From Bryobacteraceae bacterium (GTDB lineage Bacteria; Acidobacteriota; Terriglobia; Bryobacterales; Bryobacteraceae), in NCBI GenBank assembly GCA_025056455.1, contig JANWVY010000003.1:1-64000 (forward strand): DNA of 64,000 bases. The letters run 5' to 3'. How positions within the stretch are numbered: position 1 is the first letter of the stretch; each line of letters starts with the position of its first letter. A program made the position numbers and the translations under genes. Under the pieces are notes generated by a model that saw only the letters and a list, made by a program, of their open reading frames with translations, searched no databases and was not told the origin of the DNA. Positions 46,397 through 55,284 of this stretch are shown piece by piece.

Positions 46397-46885
46397 TTAT
46401 TCTAGTCGCCGCAGACAAGAATCACGTTCCAGCGCAAGTAAGCGGCTTTTGATGTCGAGGCCCGCGGAAAAGCCGGTGAGTCTGCCGCTGGCTCCAATCA
46501 CCCGGTGACAAGGAATGAGAATCAGGAGGGGGTTTCTGCGGTTGGCCTGGCCCACAGCACGCGCAGCAGCCGGGTTCCCGAATCGCCGGGCGAGTTCTCC
46601 ATAGGAAACCGTTTCGGCATAAGGAATGGTGCGCAGCAGCTCCCAAACTCTCTGTTGAAAGGGCGGGCCCGACGGTGCAAGTTCCACGTCGAAGGCGCGC
46701 CGCTTTCCAGCAAAATATTCCTCAAGCTGCGTAATGACATCGCCAAAGGCCGAATCGTCTCGTACCCAAGAGGCTTCGACCTTAAGCGGGCGCTGAGAGC
46801 AAGAGAATTGCAACCACCGCAGCCCCTTGGAATCGCCTGCCAAAAAAAGCTGCCCAAAAGGACTTGCCATCCAGCGATAACGCAT
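46397..46885 (-). CDS. ogt: methylated-DNA-protein-cysteine methyltransferase (MGMT)
   Basis: This 162-residue suicide enzyme removes O6-alkyl groups from guanine. The acceptor cysteine is Cys126 in the intact motif LIPCHRVIG; the helix-turn-helix segment is VSYGELARRFGNPAAARAVGQ with the arginine finger, and the end is GFSAGLDIKSRLLALE. The ORF stays open to 47347, but that upstream part lies over the heparinase-like gene and is not family-like, so ATG 46885 is chosen. The size fits the Ogt group without an AdaA domain. It is divergent from the lyase gene with 78 bases between. DNA repair seems out of place in a sugar locus; it may simply lead the transcript. Confidence 0.92.
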   Translation of the reverse strand: MRYRWMASPFGQLFLAGDSKGLRWLQFSCSQRPLKVEASWVRDDSAFGDVITQLEEYFAGKRRAFDVELAPSGPPFQQRVWELLRTIPYAETVSYGELARRFGNPAAARAVGQANRRNPLLILIPCHRVIGASGRLTGFSAGLDIKSRLLALERDSCLRRLE

Positions 46886-46951
46886 CGCTTCAAGGTAGCA
46901 GACTGCGCGGTCGATCTCGCGAGGCCATTTCCCTAGGAACGTCTTTTCGCT

Positions 46952-46957
46952 TATGGT
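46952..46957 (+). promoter_or_regulatory. possible -10 element TATGGT for the lyase gene
   Basis: TATGGT ends 6 bases before ATG 46964, with no Shine-Dalgarno sequence in between. Transcription would begin at or next to the start codon. No good -35 is visible. Confidence 0.4.
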
Positions 46958-46963
46958 AGATCT

Positions 46964-49327
46964 ATGTCGCCATTCCTCGAGACGGTTTTCTGGCTCGTGA
47001 CTGTCTGCGCGGCCGTGGACATCCCGCAACCGGATCGAAGGCCCCTGGCCGATGAGTGGGGGTACCGGCCTTCGGATGGAGCTGTGGTTGCGCTCAACCC
47101 ACCTTCGCTCAGCTGGGTTCATGAAAAGGGTGCGGCATCCTATACGGTTGAATGGGCGCAAACGGCGGATTTTCGAAATGCTGTGTCGATTCGAAATCTC
47201 CGCTGGAGTGTTTACACGCATCATGAGACGCTGCCTCCAGGTGAGTACTGCTGGCGCTATCGCATCCACACGGTGTCTGGCGCCGTGTCTCCATGGAGCC
47301 GCGTGCGGCGGTTCCGGATTCCAGCAGAGGCGGTTGCGTTCCCGCAACCCACTTTAGCGGAGTTAAAAAGGCGGATCGGAAACGATCATCCTCGGCTGTT
47401 TTTGAGCCGGAGCGACCTTCCCCGGCTGCGGGATTACGCCACGGGCGCGGGGCGTGAGGAGTTTGCGCGTCTGCGCGCCAAAGCCGATGCTCTTCTCAAG
47501 GCAGAGCCGACACCCGAGCCCACCATCATTGGCGATCCCGACGACCCCCAAACACGCCAACATTGGTGGTCGAACCGTACGCAGGCCATTCAGGCGCTTC
47601 ACGAGGGAGAAGTGCTGAGCTTTACTTGGTTACTGACTCAAGATCCGAAGTACGTTGAAGCAGCGCGCCGCTTTGCGCTTCAACTAGCTGCTTGGAAGTT
47701 AGATGGGCCCACGAATTTCGCTGCAAACTGCGAAGCGGCCAAACCCATGCTCCACCGCTTGGCGCGCATCTACGATTGGGTCTATCCACTGTTGAGCGAA
47801 TCCGAGCGGCAAATGTTTCGCCAGGTGCTTTTGCGCCGCGCCCAGGATGCCTGGCTCAGCGGAGAAGTCCGCCAAGGTGTGGGGCATCTCAATCAACCCT
47901 ATGGAAGTCACGCCAATCGCACCTGGCACAAGCTAGCCGAAAACGCGGTGGCGACACTTGGTGAGACCCCGGAATCCGACTTGTTTCTCGAATATGCCGT
48001 GACGAAGTTCTTCGCCGCTTATCCGGTTTGGTCCGATGAAGACGGAGGATGGCACGAAGGCCTCGCTTATTTTGCGGGTTATATGACCAAGGCCACCTGG
48101 TGGATGCATCTGGCTCACCAAGCGCTGGGCATCGACGGTTTTCGCAAGCCCTTTTTCCGGCACTTTGGCGACTACGCGCTGTATTCTTCTCCACCCGGAT
48201 CGCCCGATCTCGGTTATGGCGACAATTCATACCGCTCTGTCTCGCCCGAGTGGGCCTTTCTCCACTATTTCATCCGACAAACCAAAAACCCCTATTGGGC
48301 TTGGTGGGCGAAGGAGTGGAAATTGCCAGAGAATCTCGATGAGCCCGTGTTGTCTTTTCTCTGGAGCTCGCTGGGTGAGGTGAAACCAGAGAGGCCGGCA
48401 CAGTTTCCCCCTTCCAAAGTCTTTCGAGGCACGGGCATCGCCATCCTGAATACGACGATTGAAAATGCGGCCGAGAACGTGCAAATACGCTTTAAGTCCA
48501 GCCCCATGGGACGGTGGAGTCACGGCCATGAGCCGCACAATTCGTTTACGCTCACCGCCTACGGCGAATCCCTTCTGGTGAACAATACCTATCGGGATCT
48601 TTACGGCAGTCCTTTTCACAGGGGCTGGGTGTGGAGCACACAAGCGCATAATGCGGTCCTCGTGAACCGGCAAGGACAGAAGCCGCATACAGCGGATTTT
48701 GGGGGGCAGATTCAACAGTTTGACTTGCGCGAGGGGTTGGATTACGTGGTGGGCGACGCAAGCGCTTCTTATGAAACGAAACTCCTTGGCGCCCTCCGCC
48801 ACATCGTGTTCGTGAAGCCGGATGTTGTGTTCGTGGTTGACGAGCTGGCCACGCCACAACCATCCACCTTTCAGTTCCTGCTTCACGCGCAAGTCCCCTT
48901 TACAGTTGACAGCAACCGCCAGCGGCTCAGCGTCGAGCGGGAAAAGGGAGGCGTTGTCGTCGATTACTGGTCTCGGAAGCCATTCCAATTCCGCCAGTGG
49001 ACGGGCTACGAGCCACCTCCCGACAAGCAGTATTTGCTCTCTGTCAACCGTCCGATGATTCCTGAGCAATGGCATGTGGAAGCTTCAACGCAGGAGGCTT
49101 CTGCGAACAATCTGACGGTTACCGTTTTGCGGCCGTACCGAAAAGGAAGCCGCCCGGATTCACCTCTCCAGGTCAGCAGTGGAGACAAGCGGATCGATCT
49201 GATAGTGACCAGCGCGGGCGGTGCGCCTGTCCGGGTGGTATTTCGTGATCAGGCTCTTGAGGTCCAGAAACGGAATCACTTCTGGCGGATCGTTCGCCAG
49301 CCCAAGCAGGAGTTAGGCCCTCGGTAA
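46964..49327 (+). CDS. heparinase II/III-like polysaccharide lyase with DUF4962 domain, secreted
   Basis: The 787-residue enzyme probably cleaves a uronic-acid polysaccharide by beta-elimination. It has a weak signal sequence (LETVFWLVTVCAAVDIP) and an N-terminal fibronectin-like DUF4962 part (to about 125). An alpha/alpha toroid follows (HPRLFLSRSDLPRLRDYA, then LHRLARIYDWVYPLLSE, HLNQPYGSHANRTW, DGGWHEGLAYFAGY). The heparinase II/III beta-sandwich contains MGRWSHGHEPHNSFTLTAYG, WSTQAHNAVLVN and HIVFVKPDVVFVVDEL. The Tyr, His and Asn/Arg residues expected for catalysis seem present. It is divergent from the MGMT-to-Gfo operon and convergent with a PIG-L gene. Heparan, chondroitin, alginate-like or bacterial capsule substrates are all possible. 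Confidence 0.88.
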   Translation: MSPFLETVFWLVTVCAAVDIPQPDRRPLADEWGYRPSDGAVVALNPPSLSWVHEKGAASYTVEWAQTADFRNAVSIRNLRWSVYTHHETLPPGEYCWRYRIHTVSGAVSPWSRVRRFRIPAEAVAFPQPTLAELKRRIGNDHPRLFLSRSDLPRLRDYATGAGREEFARLRAKADALLKAEPTPEPTIIGDPDDPQTRQHWWSNRTQAIQALHEGEVLSFTWLLTQDPKYVEAARRFALQLAAWKLDGPTNFAANCEAAKPMLHRLARIYDWVYPLLSESERQMFRQVLLRRAQDAWLSGEVRQGVGHLNQPYGSHANRTWHKLAENAVATLGETPESDLFLEYAVTKFFAAYPVWSDEDGGWHEGLAYFAGYMTKATWWMHLAHQALGIDGFRKPFFRHFGDYALYSSPPGSPDLGYGDNSYRSVSPEWAFLHYFIRQTKNPYWAWWAKEWKLPENLDEPVLSFLWSSLGEVKPERPAQFPPSKVFRGTGIAILNTTIENAAENVQIRFKSSPMGRWSHGHEPHNSFTLTAYGESLLVNNTYRDLYGSPFHRGWVWSTQAHNAVLVNRQGQKPHTADFGGQIQQFDLREGLDYVVGDASASYETKLLGALRHIVFVKPDVVFVVDELATPQPSTFQFLLHAQVPFTVDSNRQRLSVEREKGGVVVDYWSRKPFQFRQWTGYEPPPDKQYLLSVNRPMIPEQWHVEASTQEASANNLTVTVLRPYRKGSRPDSPLQVSSGDKRIDLIVTSAGGAPVRVVFRDQALEVQKRNHFWRIVRQPKQELGPR

Positions 49328-49387
49328 GGTGACGACGGCAGTGAGGAGGCCAAGGGTAGTTGGTGAGCGCGGCCGGCAGCAGTGAGT

Positions 49388-50287
49388 TTATGGCTTAGCG
49401 ATGGGCTTTGCCCGCTCTCGTACATGCGGTGGAATACGGTCCCCCGCGCCATGGTAGTTGAACTCTTCGCCGTAGCGAAAGCCATGCTTGACCCCGATGG
49501 TTTCGGCCAGCTCCTCAACCAGGGCGCGGATTAAAGCGCGGATCGAGGCGCGGTCCAAGACGGTAAGCAAGGGCGAGGATTTGCCCGCTGCCTCGAGCCG
49601 TTGTTTCACCTCGTGAGCGTAACGGCGATTGGCGGTTTCCAGCTGTTGAAGTGCGGCCACCTTCAAATGAATGTATTTAGTGATGTCGACCGGCCGAAAT
49701 TTCGCTGCCTGGTGACCGCCTTCACCCGGCCGATAGGGACGGTAAGGCGCGTAATAATAAGTTTCGGCAACGCTCACTGGCGGTAAGCCGAGTTTTGTGA
49801 ACTCCTCTCCCACGTACCGCCCGCTCCCATAAGAAAGCTCCTCGGCTGCACGCGCAGTAAAGAAGTGATCCCAGTCGGGTTCGTAGTGAATCCACGGGTC
49901 GGGGTGAAAGACGATTTGTGGTTTGTAGTGCCGCACAAACCCAAAAATCTGGTTTCGAATCTCATTGCTCGATACCTGGCCAAGTTCCCCGCTTTTGTGG
50001 TTTAGCAGATACACTTCGCGGATGCCGAGCAACCGCGCCGCCTGTTCTCCTTCCCGGTTGTTTGCAAGGCGTGTGTCGGCTGGACTCAGGCCGAGCGAGT
50101 TTTTTTCATCGTTGCCAACTTGGAGGACGTGAACCGCATAGCCTTGCTCGATGAGTGAGGCGAGGGTTCCGCCCGCCGCCATTAAATAATCGCCGGGCGT
50201 AGATGTAATCACCAAGACACTTTTGGGAGGTTGTCCGGCGGCCGGCTGCACCGGCACAAGCAGAATGGGCCAGAGCCAGCGAATCAT
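49388..50287 (-). CDS. PIG-L-family protein lacking metal ligands (pseudo-deacetylase A), secreted
   Basis: A 299-residue secreted paralogue of PIG-L/LmbE N-acetylglucosamine deacetylases. The signal peptide (WLWPILLVPVQPAAGQP) is followed by the Rossmann-like fold. At the place of the zinc motif PHxDD or HPDD it has TPGDYLMAAGG (residues 30-40), so the histidine and at least one aspartate are missing. The distal motif EPDWDHFFTARA keeps one DH pair. The rest of the fold is well kept (VLVITS, GNDEKNSLGL, EYLLNH-like VYLLNHKSGELG, HPDPWIHYE). It probably no longer deacetylates but may bind a sugar or partner. It is divergent from the intact paralogue at 50343, with TAGACT 12 bases before the ATG. 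Confidence 0.85.
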   Translation of the reverse strand: MIRWLWPILLVPVQPAAGQPPKSVLVITSTPGDYLMAAGGTLASLIEQGYAVHVLQVGNDEKNSLGLSPADTRLANNREGEQAARLLGIREVYLLNHKSGELGQVSSNEIRNQIFGFVRHYKPQIVFHPDPWIHYEPDWDHFFTARAAEELSYGSGRYVGEEFTKLGLPPVSVAETYYYAPYRPYRPGEGGHQAAKFRPVDITKYIHLKVAALQQLETANRRYAHEVKQRLEAAGKSSPLLTVLDRASIRALIRALVEELAETIGVKHGFRYGEEFNYHGAGDRIPPHVRERAKPIAKP

Positions 50288-50342
50288 GACGGAAGCGTTA
50301 GTCTATCAAGTCGCCAGCGTGATATTCTAGGGAGCACTTTTC

Positions 50343-51296
50343 GTGAAAATGGGCTTCCGTCGCACTTTCGGCAGCGGGATGTGGGCCGCTGTCTTGCTGT
50401 GCCTTGGAACGCCGTCGCAGGCGCAGGAACAACTGCCCTTGCGACCGCTACCGCCGGGTAAAACGGTTTTTGTTCTCCAGCCCCATCACGATGACCACAC
50501 TACGGACCACGGCATGGGCGGCTTAATCGCTCGCTTTGTGGACGAAGGCTACGATGTGTATTATCTTCGCGCCTCAAATGACGAAAAGGATGGCACCGCC
50601 TTGCCGGCTGAAAATGACAAGATCAACTTGCGGGAAGCGCTTGCTGCGGCCAAGGTCTTGGGAATAAAAGAAGTGATTAACCTTAACTGGCGCAACGACT
50701 ACACGGCACCTATTCCTCTCAACGAGCTGCGCGCTCAGATCATTTTTCTGATTCGCAAGTACAAACCGGATATCGTTGTGGGGCACAATCCCTGGGAACA
50801 CTATCAGAAGAATCCAGACCACCGGAACGTAGGCCGGGCCATGGCCGAGGCGTATTGGATGGCGGGCTTAGAAAACGTGCACCCCGAGCATTTTTTGCTC
50901 GGGGTTCAGCCCCATGCTGCTTCGTATTTAATTGGCAAGGCCCGTCTTGATTGGGGGCTGGGGCACCGCCCCAACGTCTTTTTTGAACTCAACGCCGAAC
51001 AGGTGCGCCGCAAACAAATCGCCTATCACACGCACCGCAACGTGTATGCGAATCCCGCCACGGCGCGAGCCATGCGCGCCGAGCTGGCCCGGCTCGGTCT
51101 GTATCTTCCCGAATGGGAGGCTTTGGATGATCAGGAGGCAGCTGTCCTGATGGAGGCCTGGCACATGGAGTGGATTTCGCGTCAGCGTGGCCGCCAAGCG
51201 GGAGTCGAATTTGCCGAAGACTACTACTTCATGGATGAATTCGATCACTTGCCGGGCCTGAAGGCGTATCTCCAGCAACACGTACGCACACCATGA
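50343..51296 (+). CDS. PIG-L-family deacetylase with intact metal motif, secreted
   Basis: This 317-residue protein is the only one of three paralogues here with a complete active site: PHHDDHTTDHGMGG (residues 47-60) and the distal NPDHRNVGRA. It should remove an acetyl group from an N-acetyl amino sugar or a similar conjugate, using zinc. A signal peptide (to about residue 28) places it outside the cytoplasm. GTG 50343, with GGGAG 8 bases upstream, is a good start; ATG 50349 is possible. It resembles PIG-L enzymes of Planctomycetota and Acidobacteriota. Its stop overlaps the start of a degenerate paralogue by ATGA, so the two are made together. Confidence 0.9.
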   Translation: MKMGFRRTFGSGMWAAVLLCLGTPSQAQEQLPLRPLPPGKTVFVLQPHHDDHTTDHGMGGLIARFVDEGYDVYYLRASNDEKDGTALPAENDKINLREALAAAKVLGIKEVINLNWRNDYTAPIPLNELRAQIIFLIRKYKPDIVVGHNPWEHYQKNPDHRNVGRAMAEAYWMAGLENVHPEHFLLGVQPHAASYLIGKARLDWGLGHRPNVFFELNAEQVRRKQIAYHTHRNVYANPATARAMRAELARLGLYLPEWEALDDQEAAVLMEAWHMEWISRQRGRQAGVEFAEDYYFMDEFDHLPGLKAYLQQHVRTP

Positions 51297-52180
51297 GCCG
51301 CAGCACCCTTCGTTTCTTCGCCTTCTGGCTGTTCGGTGGTTTGCTGGCGGCGCAGCAAAAGGTTCTGGTGATTTCCGCCGATAGCGCAAACCTGGTCCTT
51401 TCGGCCGGAGGCCTGCTGGCTGGGATGGCACGCGCGGGAGCCGACGTGTGGTGGGTACGTGTCACTAATGACGAGAAGGACTCCTGGAAGCTCGCGCCCG
51501 AGGAGACAGCGCTGCGCAGCCGCCGAGAGAGCGAAGCTGCGGCCAAGCTGCTGGGTTTCCGGCAGGTCATCCACTTAGGCTACCGCGCGGGCGAACTGGC
51601 AGAGACGCCGTTCACCACGCTGCGGGATCGTCTTGTGATTTTCATCCGGCATTATCGGCCTAACGTGCTCTTCATCCCCAATCCATACACCGAGTATGAC
51701 CGGGTTCTGGACCGTTTCTATACCGGCCGGGCCGCAGAAGATGCCTGGCGCGCGGCGGCCATCGAAAACTTCGTACCGCCCTTCACGCACCTGGGCCTGG
51801 CGCCTCACCGCGCCGGCGAGATTTATTATTACGCCCAGCCGCTAGATCCGCAGCGCCGTCAAGCCGAGAGCACATCGACGTTTGTGCCGCAACCGAAGGT
51901 GGTCGATATCACCCCGATGCTCGAAACCAAGATCCGTGCGGCTCAGGCGCTGACCACCAGCAACGAAGCCATGGCTCAAGCTCTAAAAGCCCGCCTGGAA
52001 ACTACAGGACGCCGCTTACCCCTGTTAGACACGTTAGCTCCTGCCTCCATTCAGAAGCTCGTTGAGGAAAACGTGCGCGGTCTAGCCAAGCTCTGCGCCC
52101 AGGGCACGTCTTACTCGGCGGCCGAGGAGTTCCACTATGCAGGAGTTGAGTTTCGTATTCCTCGCAAATACCGTGAGTAA
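51293..52180 (+). CDS. PIG-L-family protein lacking metal ligands (pseudo-deacetylase B), secreted
   Basis: The 295-residue paralogue starts in the stop codon of the intact deacetylase (ATGA). After a signal peptide (RFFAFWLFGGLLAAQQ), the first strand leads into SADSANLVLSAGG (residues 28-40), where the family zinc motif HPDD should stand; all of its ligands are gone. The distal motif is EYDRVLDRFYTGRAAE, again without the PDH triad. Otherwise it is close to the pseudo-deacetylase at 49388 (VTNDEKDSWKLAPEET, VVDITPMLETKIRAAQAL), so these two are probably sisters. The coupling suggests a complex with the active subunit. A formamidase-family gene follows after 67 bases. Confidence 0.87.
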   Translation: MSRSTLRFFAFWLFGGLLAAQQKVLVISADSANLVLSAGGLLAGMARAGADVWWVRVTNDEKDSWKLAPEETALRSRRESEAAAKLLGFRQVIHLGYRAGELAETPFTTLRDRLVIFIRHYRPNVLFIPNPYTEYDRVLDRFYTGRAAEDAWRAAAIENFVPPFTHLGLAPHRAGEIYYYAQPLDPQRRQAESTSTFVPQPKVVDITPMLETKIRAAQALTTSNEAMAQALKARLETTGRRLPLLDTLAPASIQKLVEENVRGLAKLCAQGTSYSAAEEFHYAGVEFRIPRKYRE

Positions 52181-52247
52181 ATCCTTTCCGACATCTCCGG
52201 TGCACGATGTCTGGCGCAGTCGCGCCGCGTGGAGAGAGAATGGACGG

Positions 52248-53255
52248 ATGCGCCGATTGGTCGTCCTTGGCTTTGCGACAGCGATAGGCCTCATCGCAGC
52301 AGATCACCGTGTGGTGAATGAAGTCAACTATCACACGTTTTCTACCGAACATCCCATTCAAGCGAGGCTCCGGTCCGGGGACCGCGTGATTACGAAAACT
52401 GTCGATTCGGCCGGATTTGACCTCCATGGTGTGCGCCACACCAAGACTCATGGCAACCCGCTGACCGGTCCTTTTTTCATCGAAGGGGCCGAGCCTGGCG
52501 ATGCGATTGCCGTCCATCTCGAACGCGTCCGGTTGAACCGCACCACGGGTTACACTGCCTTTCAAGTGGGTGCCCTCACGCCAGGCGCCAAAACGAAATA
52601 TGCGCCGCCGCCCTATGAAGAGGGGGCGGTTCTACCCGGACGCACCGATTTGATTCCCTTTGTTCTGGATGTCAAAACCGGAAGCGCACGCCCGAAACGG
52701 CCCTTGAGCAAACGCTTGGATCTGCAGTTTCGCGCTGTTCCCATGCTGGGCTGTATTGGAGTAGCTCCGGGCATGGAGCCAGCGCCCACCTCGGGCCCAG
52801 CGGGCTCTTATGGAGGCAACCTTGACTACAAGGAAGTCCGCGAGGGCACGACCGTGCTGCTTCCCGTGTTCGTACCAGGCGCCTTTCTCTTTGTTGGCGA
52901 TGGGCATGCGCTTCAAGGCGATGGCGAGGCAGTGGGCTCGGGAATTGAGACTTCGCTTGACGTCCAGTTCACGGTTACGCTGCGCAAAAACGCCCGCCTC
53001 ACCAATCCGCGCCTTGAAAACTCAGAGTTCCTCATCAGCCTCGCGGCGCGGACCTCAAGCCAGCCCGCTTGGAATGAACTGTTCGCGCTTGCCAACAGCG
53101 ACATGCTGCGCTGGCTGGTCGAAGAATATGACGTCGAGCCGGTCGCAGCACATTTATTGATCGGTCATGAGGCCAAGTATGACGTGGCGGCTTTGAGCGG
53201 AGTTTTGGCCGTGCGGATTCCTAAACGCGCCCTCTCGCGCAAAGCGCAGCCCTAG
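52248..53255 (+). CDS. acetamidase/formamidase family protein, exported
   Basis: The 335-residue FmdA/AmdA-type protein hydrolyses a short amide such as formamide or acetamide in characterised members. Family segments are VDSAGFDLHGVR, NPLTGPFFIEGAEPGDAIAVHL, PMLGCIGVAP, GPAGSYGGNLD and GDGHALQGDGE, all in the normal order. ATG 52248 is chosen because it gives a signal-like N-terminus (MRRLVVLGFATAIGLIAA); the upstream extension to 52137 overlaps the previous gene and is not family-like. It follows the two PIG-L genes closely. Together they could process N-acyl groups, with the amide released being cleaved here, but this is inference. Confidence 0.9.
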   Translation: MRRLVVLGFATAIGLIAADHRVVNEVNYHTFSTEHPIQARLRSGDRVITKTVDSAGFDLHGVRHTKTHGNPLTGPFFIEGAEPGDAIAVHLERVRLNRTTGYTAFQVGALTPGAKTKYAPPPYEEGAVLPGRTDLIPFVLDVKTGSARPKRPLSKRLDLQFRAVPMLGCIGVAPGMEPAPTSGPAGSYGGNLDYKEVREGTTVLLPVFVPGAFLFVGDGHALQGDGEAVGSGIETSLDVQFTVTLRKNARLTNPRLENSEFLISLAARTSSQPAWNELFALANSDMLRWLVEEYDVEPVAAHLLIGHEAKYDVAALSGVLAVRIPKRALSRKAQP

Positions 53256-54073
53256 AAGGTGCGTGTCCCAGATACCAGCGTCGGAAGGTGATACACCGAG
53301 TGACCAGCGGTGACATACAGGCCGCGAAATCCTTCTCCCCAGCAACAATTGCTGCTTGGTTCGGGCGTGAGAATACGGCCCAAATACTCTCCGCGAGAGG
53401 AATAGATTTCCACCCCTTGCCGCGTCGCCATCCAGACATTTCCCGCTTCGTCTGTTTTGAGCCCATCGGCAAGCGCTGGGGCGAAGTCGCGAGCCCGGGA
53501 AAGCCGGCCGTCCGCCAGGACCTCACAGACTCGCACCAATTCGCTTTTCTGATCTGCGATGTAAAGTTGCTGCTGTGTTGGTGAAAGCGCGACGCCGCTA
53601 GGCGAAGCAACTTCAGCAACGAGGCGGACTTCGCCTCTCGGCGGAGCGCCACCAACACCGCTGCGAGCAGGCGTAATTTGAAAGACGGCCGAGCTTGGTG
53701 GATCAGAAAAATAAATGCTGCCGTCAATGGCGTAGACAAGATCCGCAGGGCCCTTGACGTTTTCCCCAGCCAGAACGGTAATGGCGCCACTTTTCTCAGT
53801 GCGGGTTACACGGCCCCCGCCTTCGGCCACCAGCAAGCGGCCCTGATGGTCAAAGCTCAACCCCCGGGCACGATTGGTGAAGTTGCGAAACACACTAGCT
53901 GTGCCGCGCTCCCACTTCAGAATGCGCTGATTCGCAACGTCGCAAAAGAGCAGATAGCCGAGACGGCTAAAAACCGGCCCGGCAGTGAACCCGTAGCCGA
54001 CCGCGACTTGCCGCAGCTGAGCCGACTTGTCGATGAATTTCCAGAGCTGATCGGATTTGGCTTCCACCATCAT
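53252..54073 (-). CDS. SMP-30/gluconolactonase-like beta-propeller lacking metal ligands
   Basis: This 273-residue six-bladed propeller resembles SMP-30/gluconolactonases, which open sugar lactones with one divalent metal. The expected first ligand, Glu in EGPVW, is Ala here (TAGPVF, residues 30-35). The expected Asn in PNGLAFSP is Ser (PSGVALSP). Only the third position, in ADGLKTDEAGNVW, still has Asp. It has no signal peptide, unlike its neighbours, unless the start is further upstream. It probably binds but does not hydrolyse, or has another activity. It overlaps the 3' end of the formamidase gene by 4 bases, convergently, and follows the Gfo-like gene by 9 bases on the minus strand. Confidence 0.8.
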   Translation of the reverse strand: MMVEAKSDQLWKFIDKSAQLRQVAVGYGFTAGPVFSRLGYLLFCDVANQRILKWERGTASVFRNFTNRARGLSFDHQGRLLVAEGGGRVTRTEKSGAITVLAGENVKGPADLVYAIDGSIYFSDPPSSAVFQITPARSGVGGAPPRGEVRLVAEVASPSGVALSPTQQQLYIADQKSELVRVCEVLADGRLSRARDFAPALADGLKTDEAGNVWMATRQGVEIYSSRGEYLGRILTPEPSSNCCWGEGFRGLYVTAGHSVYHLPTLVSGTRTF

Positions 54074-54082
54074 GGCGCCTGC

Positions 54083-55282
54083 TTAGGATCCGCGACCCGG
54101 CGCATACCAACTGCGGGCGGGTGCCGAATACGCGATGTTGAGCTCGGGCGTCTCAATCCGTTTGCCGTTTTCGTATCCCGAATCCATCAAAGCCGCGAGG
54201 GCGCCGGTTACCAGCAGCGTGCGCTCGGCAGGAATCACGGCCTTACCAGTTTCAACCATGCGGCGGATGCCATGCACCAGCATCGAAAAATTGTTGGAAT
54301 TCTCACGGGGAATGTAGCACAGCGTCGCCGCCGCCGGCTTTCCTTTCGGCTGAAGGGCGACAAGATACTCGGAAACTTCACTTAGCGCCAGAACAGCTCC
54401 TCGAAAGCCATCGCGGTAATCAATTAGGCCAAGCACAGCGCGCATCTGCTCTGGCGGTATTTGGGGTTTCGCTGTCTCGCTGCATGCCAGCGCTCGATCG
54501 AGCAAAGCGCGGTTCCAAAGGCCTTCCGAGGCCGCTTGCCAGACGCGTTCTCCCTTCAGCAGCTGCACGGCTTGAATGCCCGTTTCGCCACCCTTGCGGC
54601 GCTCGACGAAAGCCTGCAAGGTTTCAAGGATATGAAAAATGCCGCCATCGGCCACCCAGCCGCCTCCCACGGAAAGGGCGCCTTCGAGTTCCACGCCTCG
54701 GGGTGGGTCATATTCTGGGCGGCGGAAGGTTACTGGAACGCTCGATCCGGCCATCAAAGGAAAGCGCAACTCGCGCGACCAGTTAAACATCTGTTTGGCC
54801 TTTTGCCAGTCATAAGACAGATGCTTGTCAACAAAAACAGGACAGCCAGCTTTGCTTGCGCGAAACACTTTCACCACTTCTTGAAAGAATTCAAAACGCG
54901 GGTAGAGCTGCTGTTGTTTTTCATTGTGTGGATAATCGCCGTGTTCGCACACTAATAACACGCCATCCACTGCCAGCTTACCTGTGCCAAGCGTAAGCGC
55001 TTCCTCAATCGAATGGCAAAGCCGCACGTTGTACGCCTGGCACAACCGCCGGCCAATGTCGGCGGGATGTAACTGGTGCATCCAAAGCGAAGCCACTTCG
55101 AAAGGAGGCGGAAAATAGTCGTCGTTGATCCAGTAGCCTTCGAGAAATCGCGTGATGAAATTATCTGAGTGCGAGCGCACATGATAGGTGGATGACAGGC
55201 AGGCCAGCCGCTTTCTTCTACCTTGGCCGTTCAGCGTAAACGGCCAGCTGGCGACGACTGCCGGAAAATCACGCCGTCGCAT
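54083..55282 (-). CDS. exported Gfo/Idh/MocA-like protein of unknown function
   Basis: A 399-residue protein with a twin-arginine-like N-terminus (MRRRDFPAVVASW). The middle looks like a Gfo/Idh/MocA protein: DGVLLVCEHGDYP, CPVFVDKHLSYDWQKAKQM (where the canonical EKP is DKH) and FPLMAGSSVPVTFRRPE, followed by a beta-rich half with GGGWVADGGIFHILETLQAF. The usual GxGxxG nucleotide loop is absent near the start. Such proteins are found in Acidobacteriota and Planctomycetota as conserved hypotheticals. It may be a binding protein derived from a sugar oxidoreductase. It lies next to the SMP-30-like gene and 2 bases from the dipeptidase, on one minus-strand transcript. Confidence 0.72.
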   Translation of the reverse strand: MRRRDFPAVVASWPFTLNGQGRRKRLACLSSTYHVRSHSDNFITRFLEGYWINDDYFPPPFEVASLWMHQLHPADIGRRLCQAYNVRLCHSIEEALTLGTGKLAVDGVLLVCEHGDYPHNEKQQQLYPRFEFFQEVVKVFRASKAGCPVFVDKHLSYDWQKAKQMFNWSRELRFPLMAGSSVPVTFRRPEYDPPRGVELEGALSVGGGWVADGGIFHILETLQAFVERRKGGETGIQAVQLLKGERVWQAASEGLWNRALLDRALACSETAKPQIPPEQMRAVLGLIDYRDGFRGAVLALSEVSEYLVALQPKGKPAAATLCYIPRENSNNFSMLVHGIRRMVETGKAVIPAERTLLVTGALAALMDSGYENGKRIETPELNIAYSAPARSWYAPGRGS

Positions 55283-55284
55283 GC

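Noticed and set aside
46886-47347. In-frame upstream extension of the MGMT gene
   Set aside because: It lies antisense to the start of the heparinase-like gene, has no family similarity, and the MGMT fold is complete from 46885.
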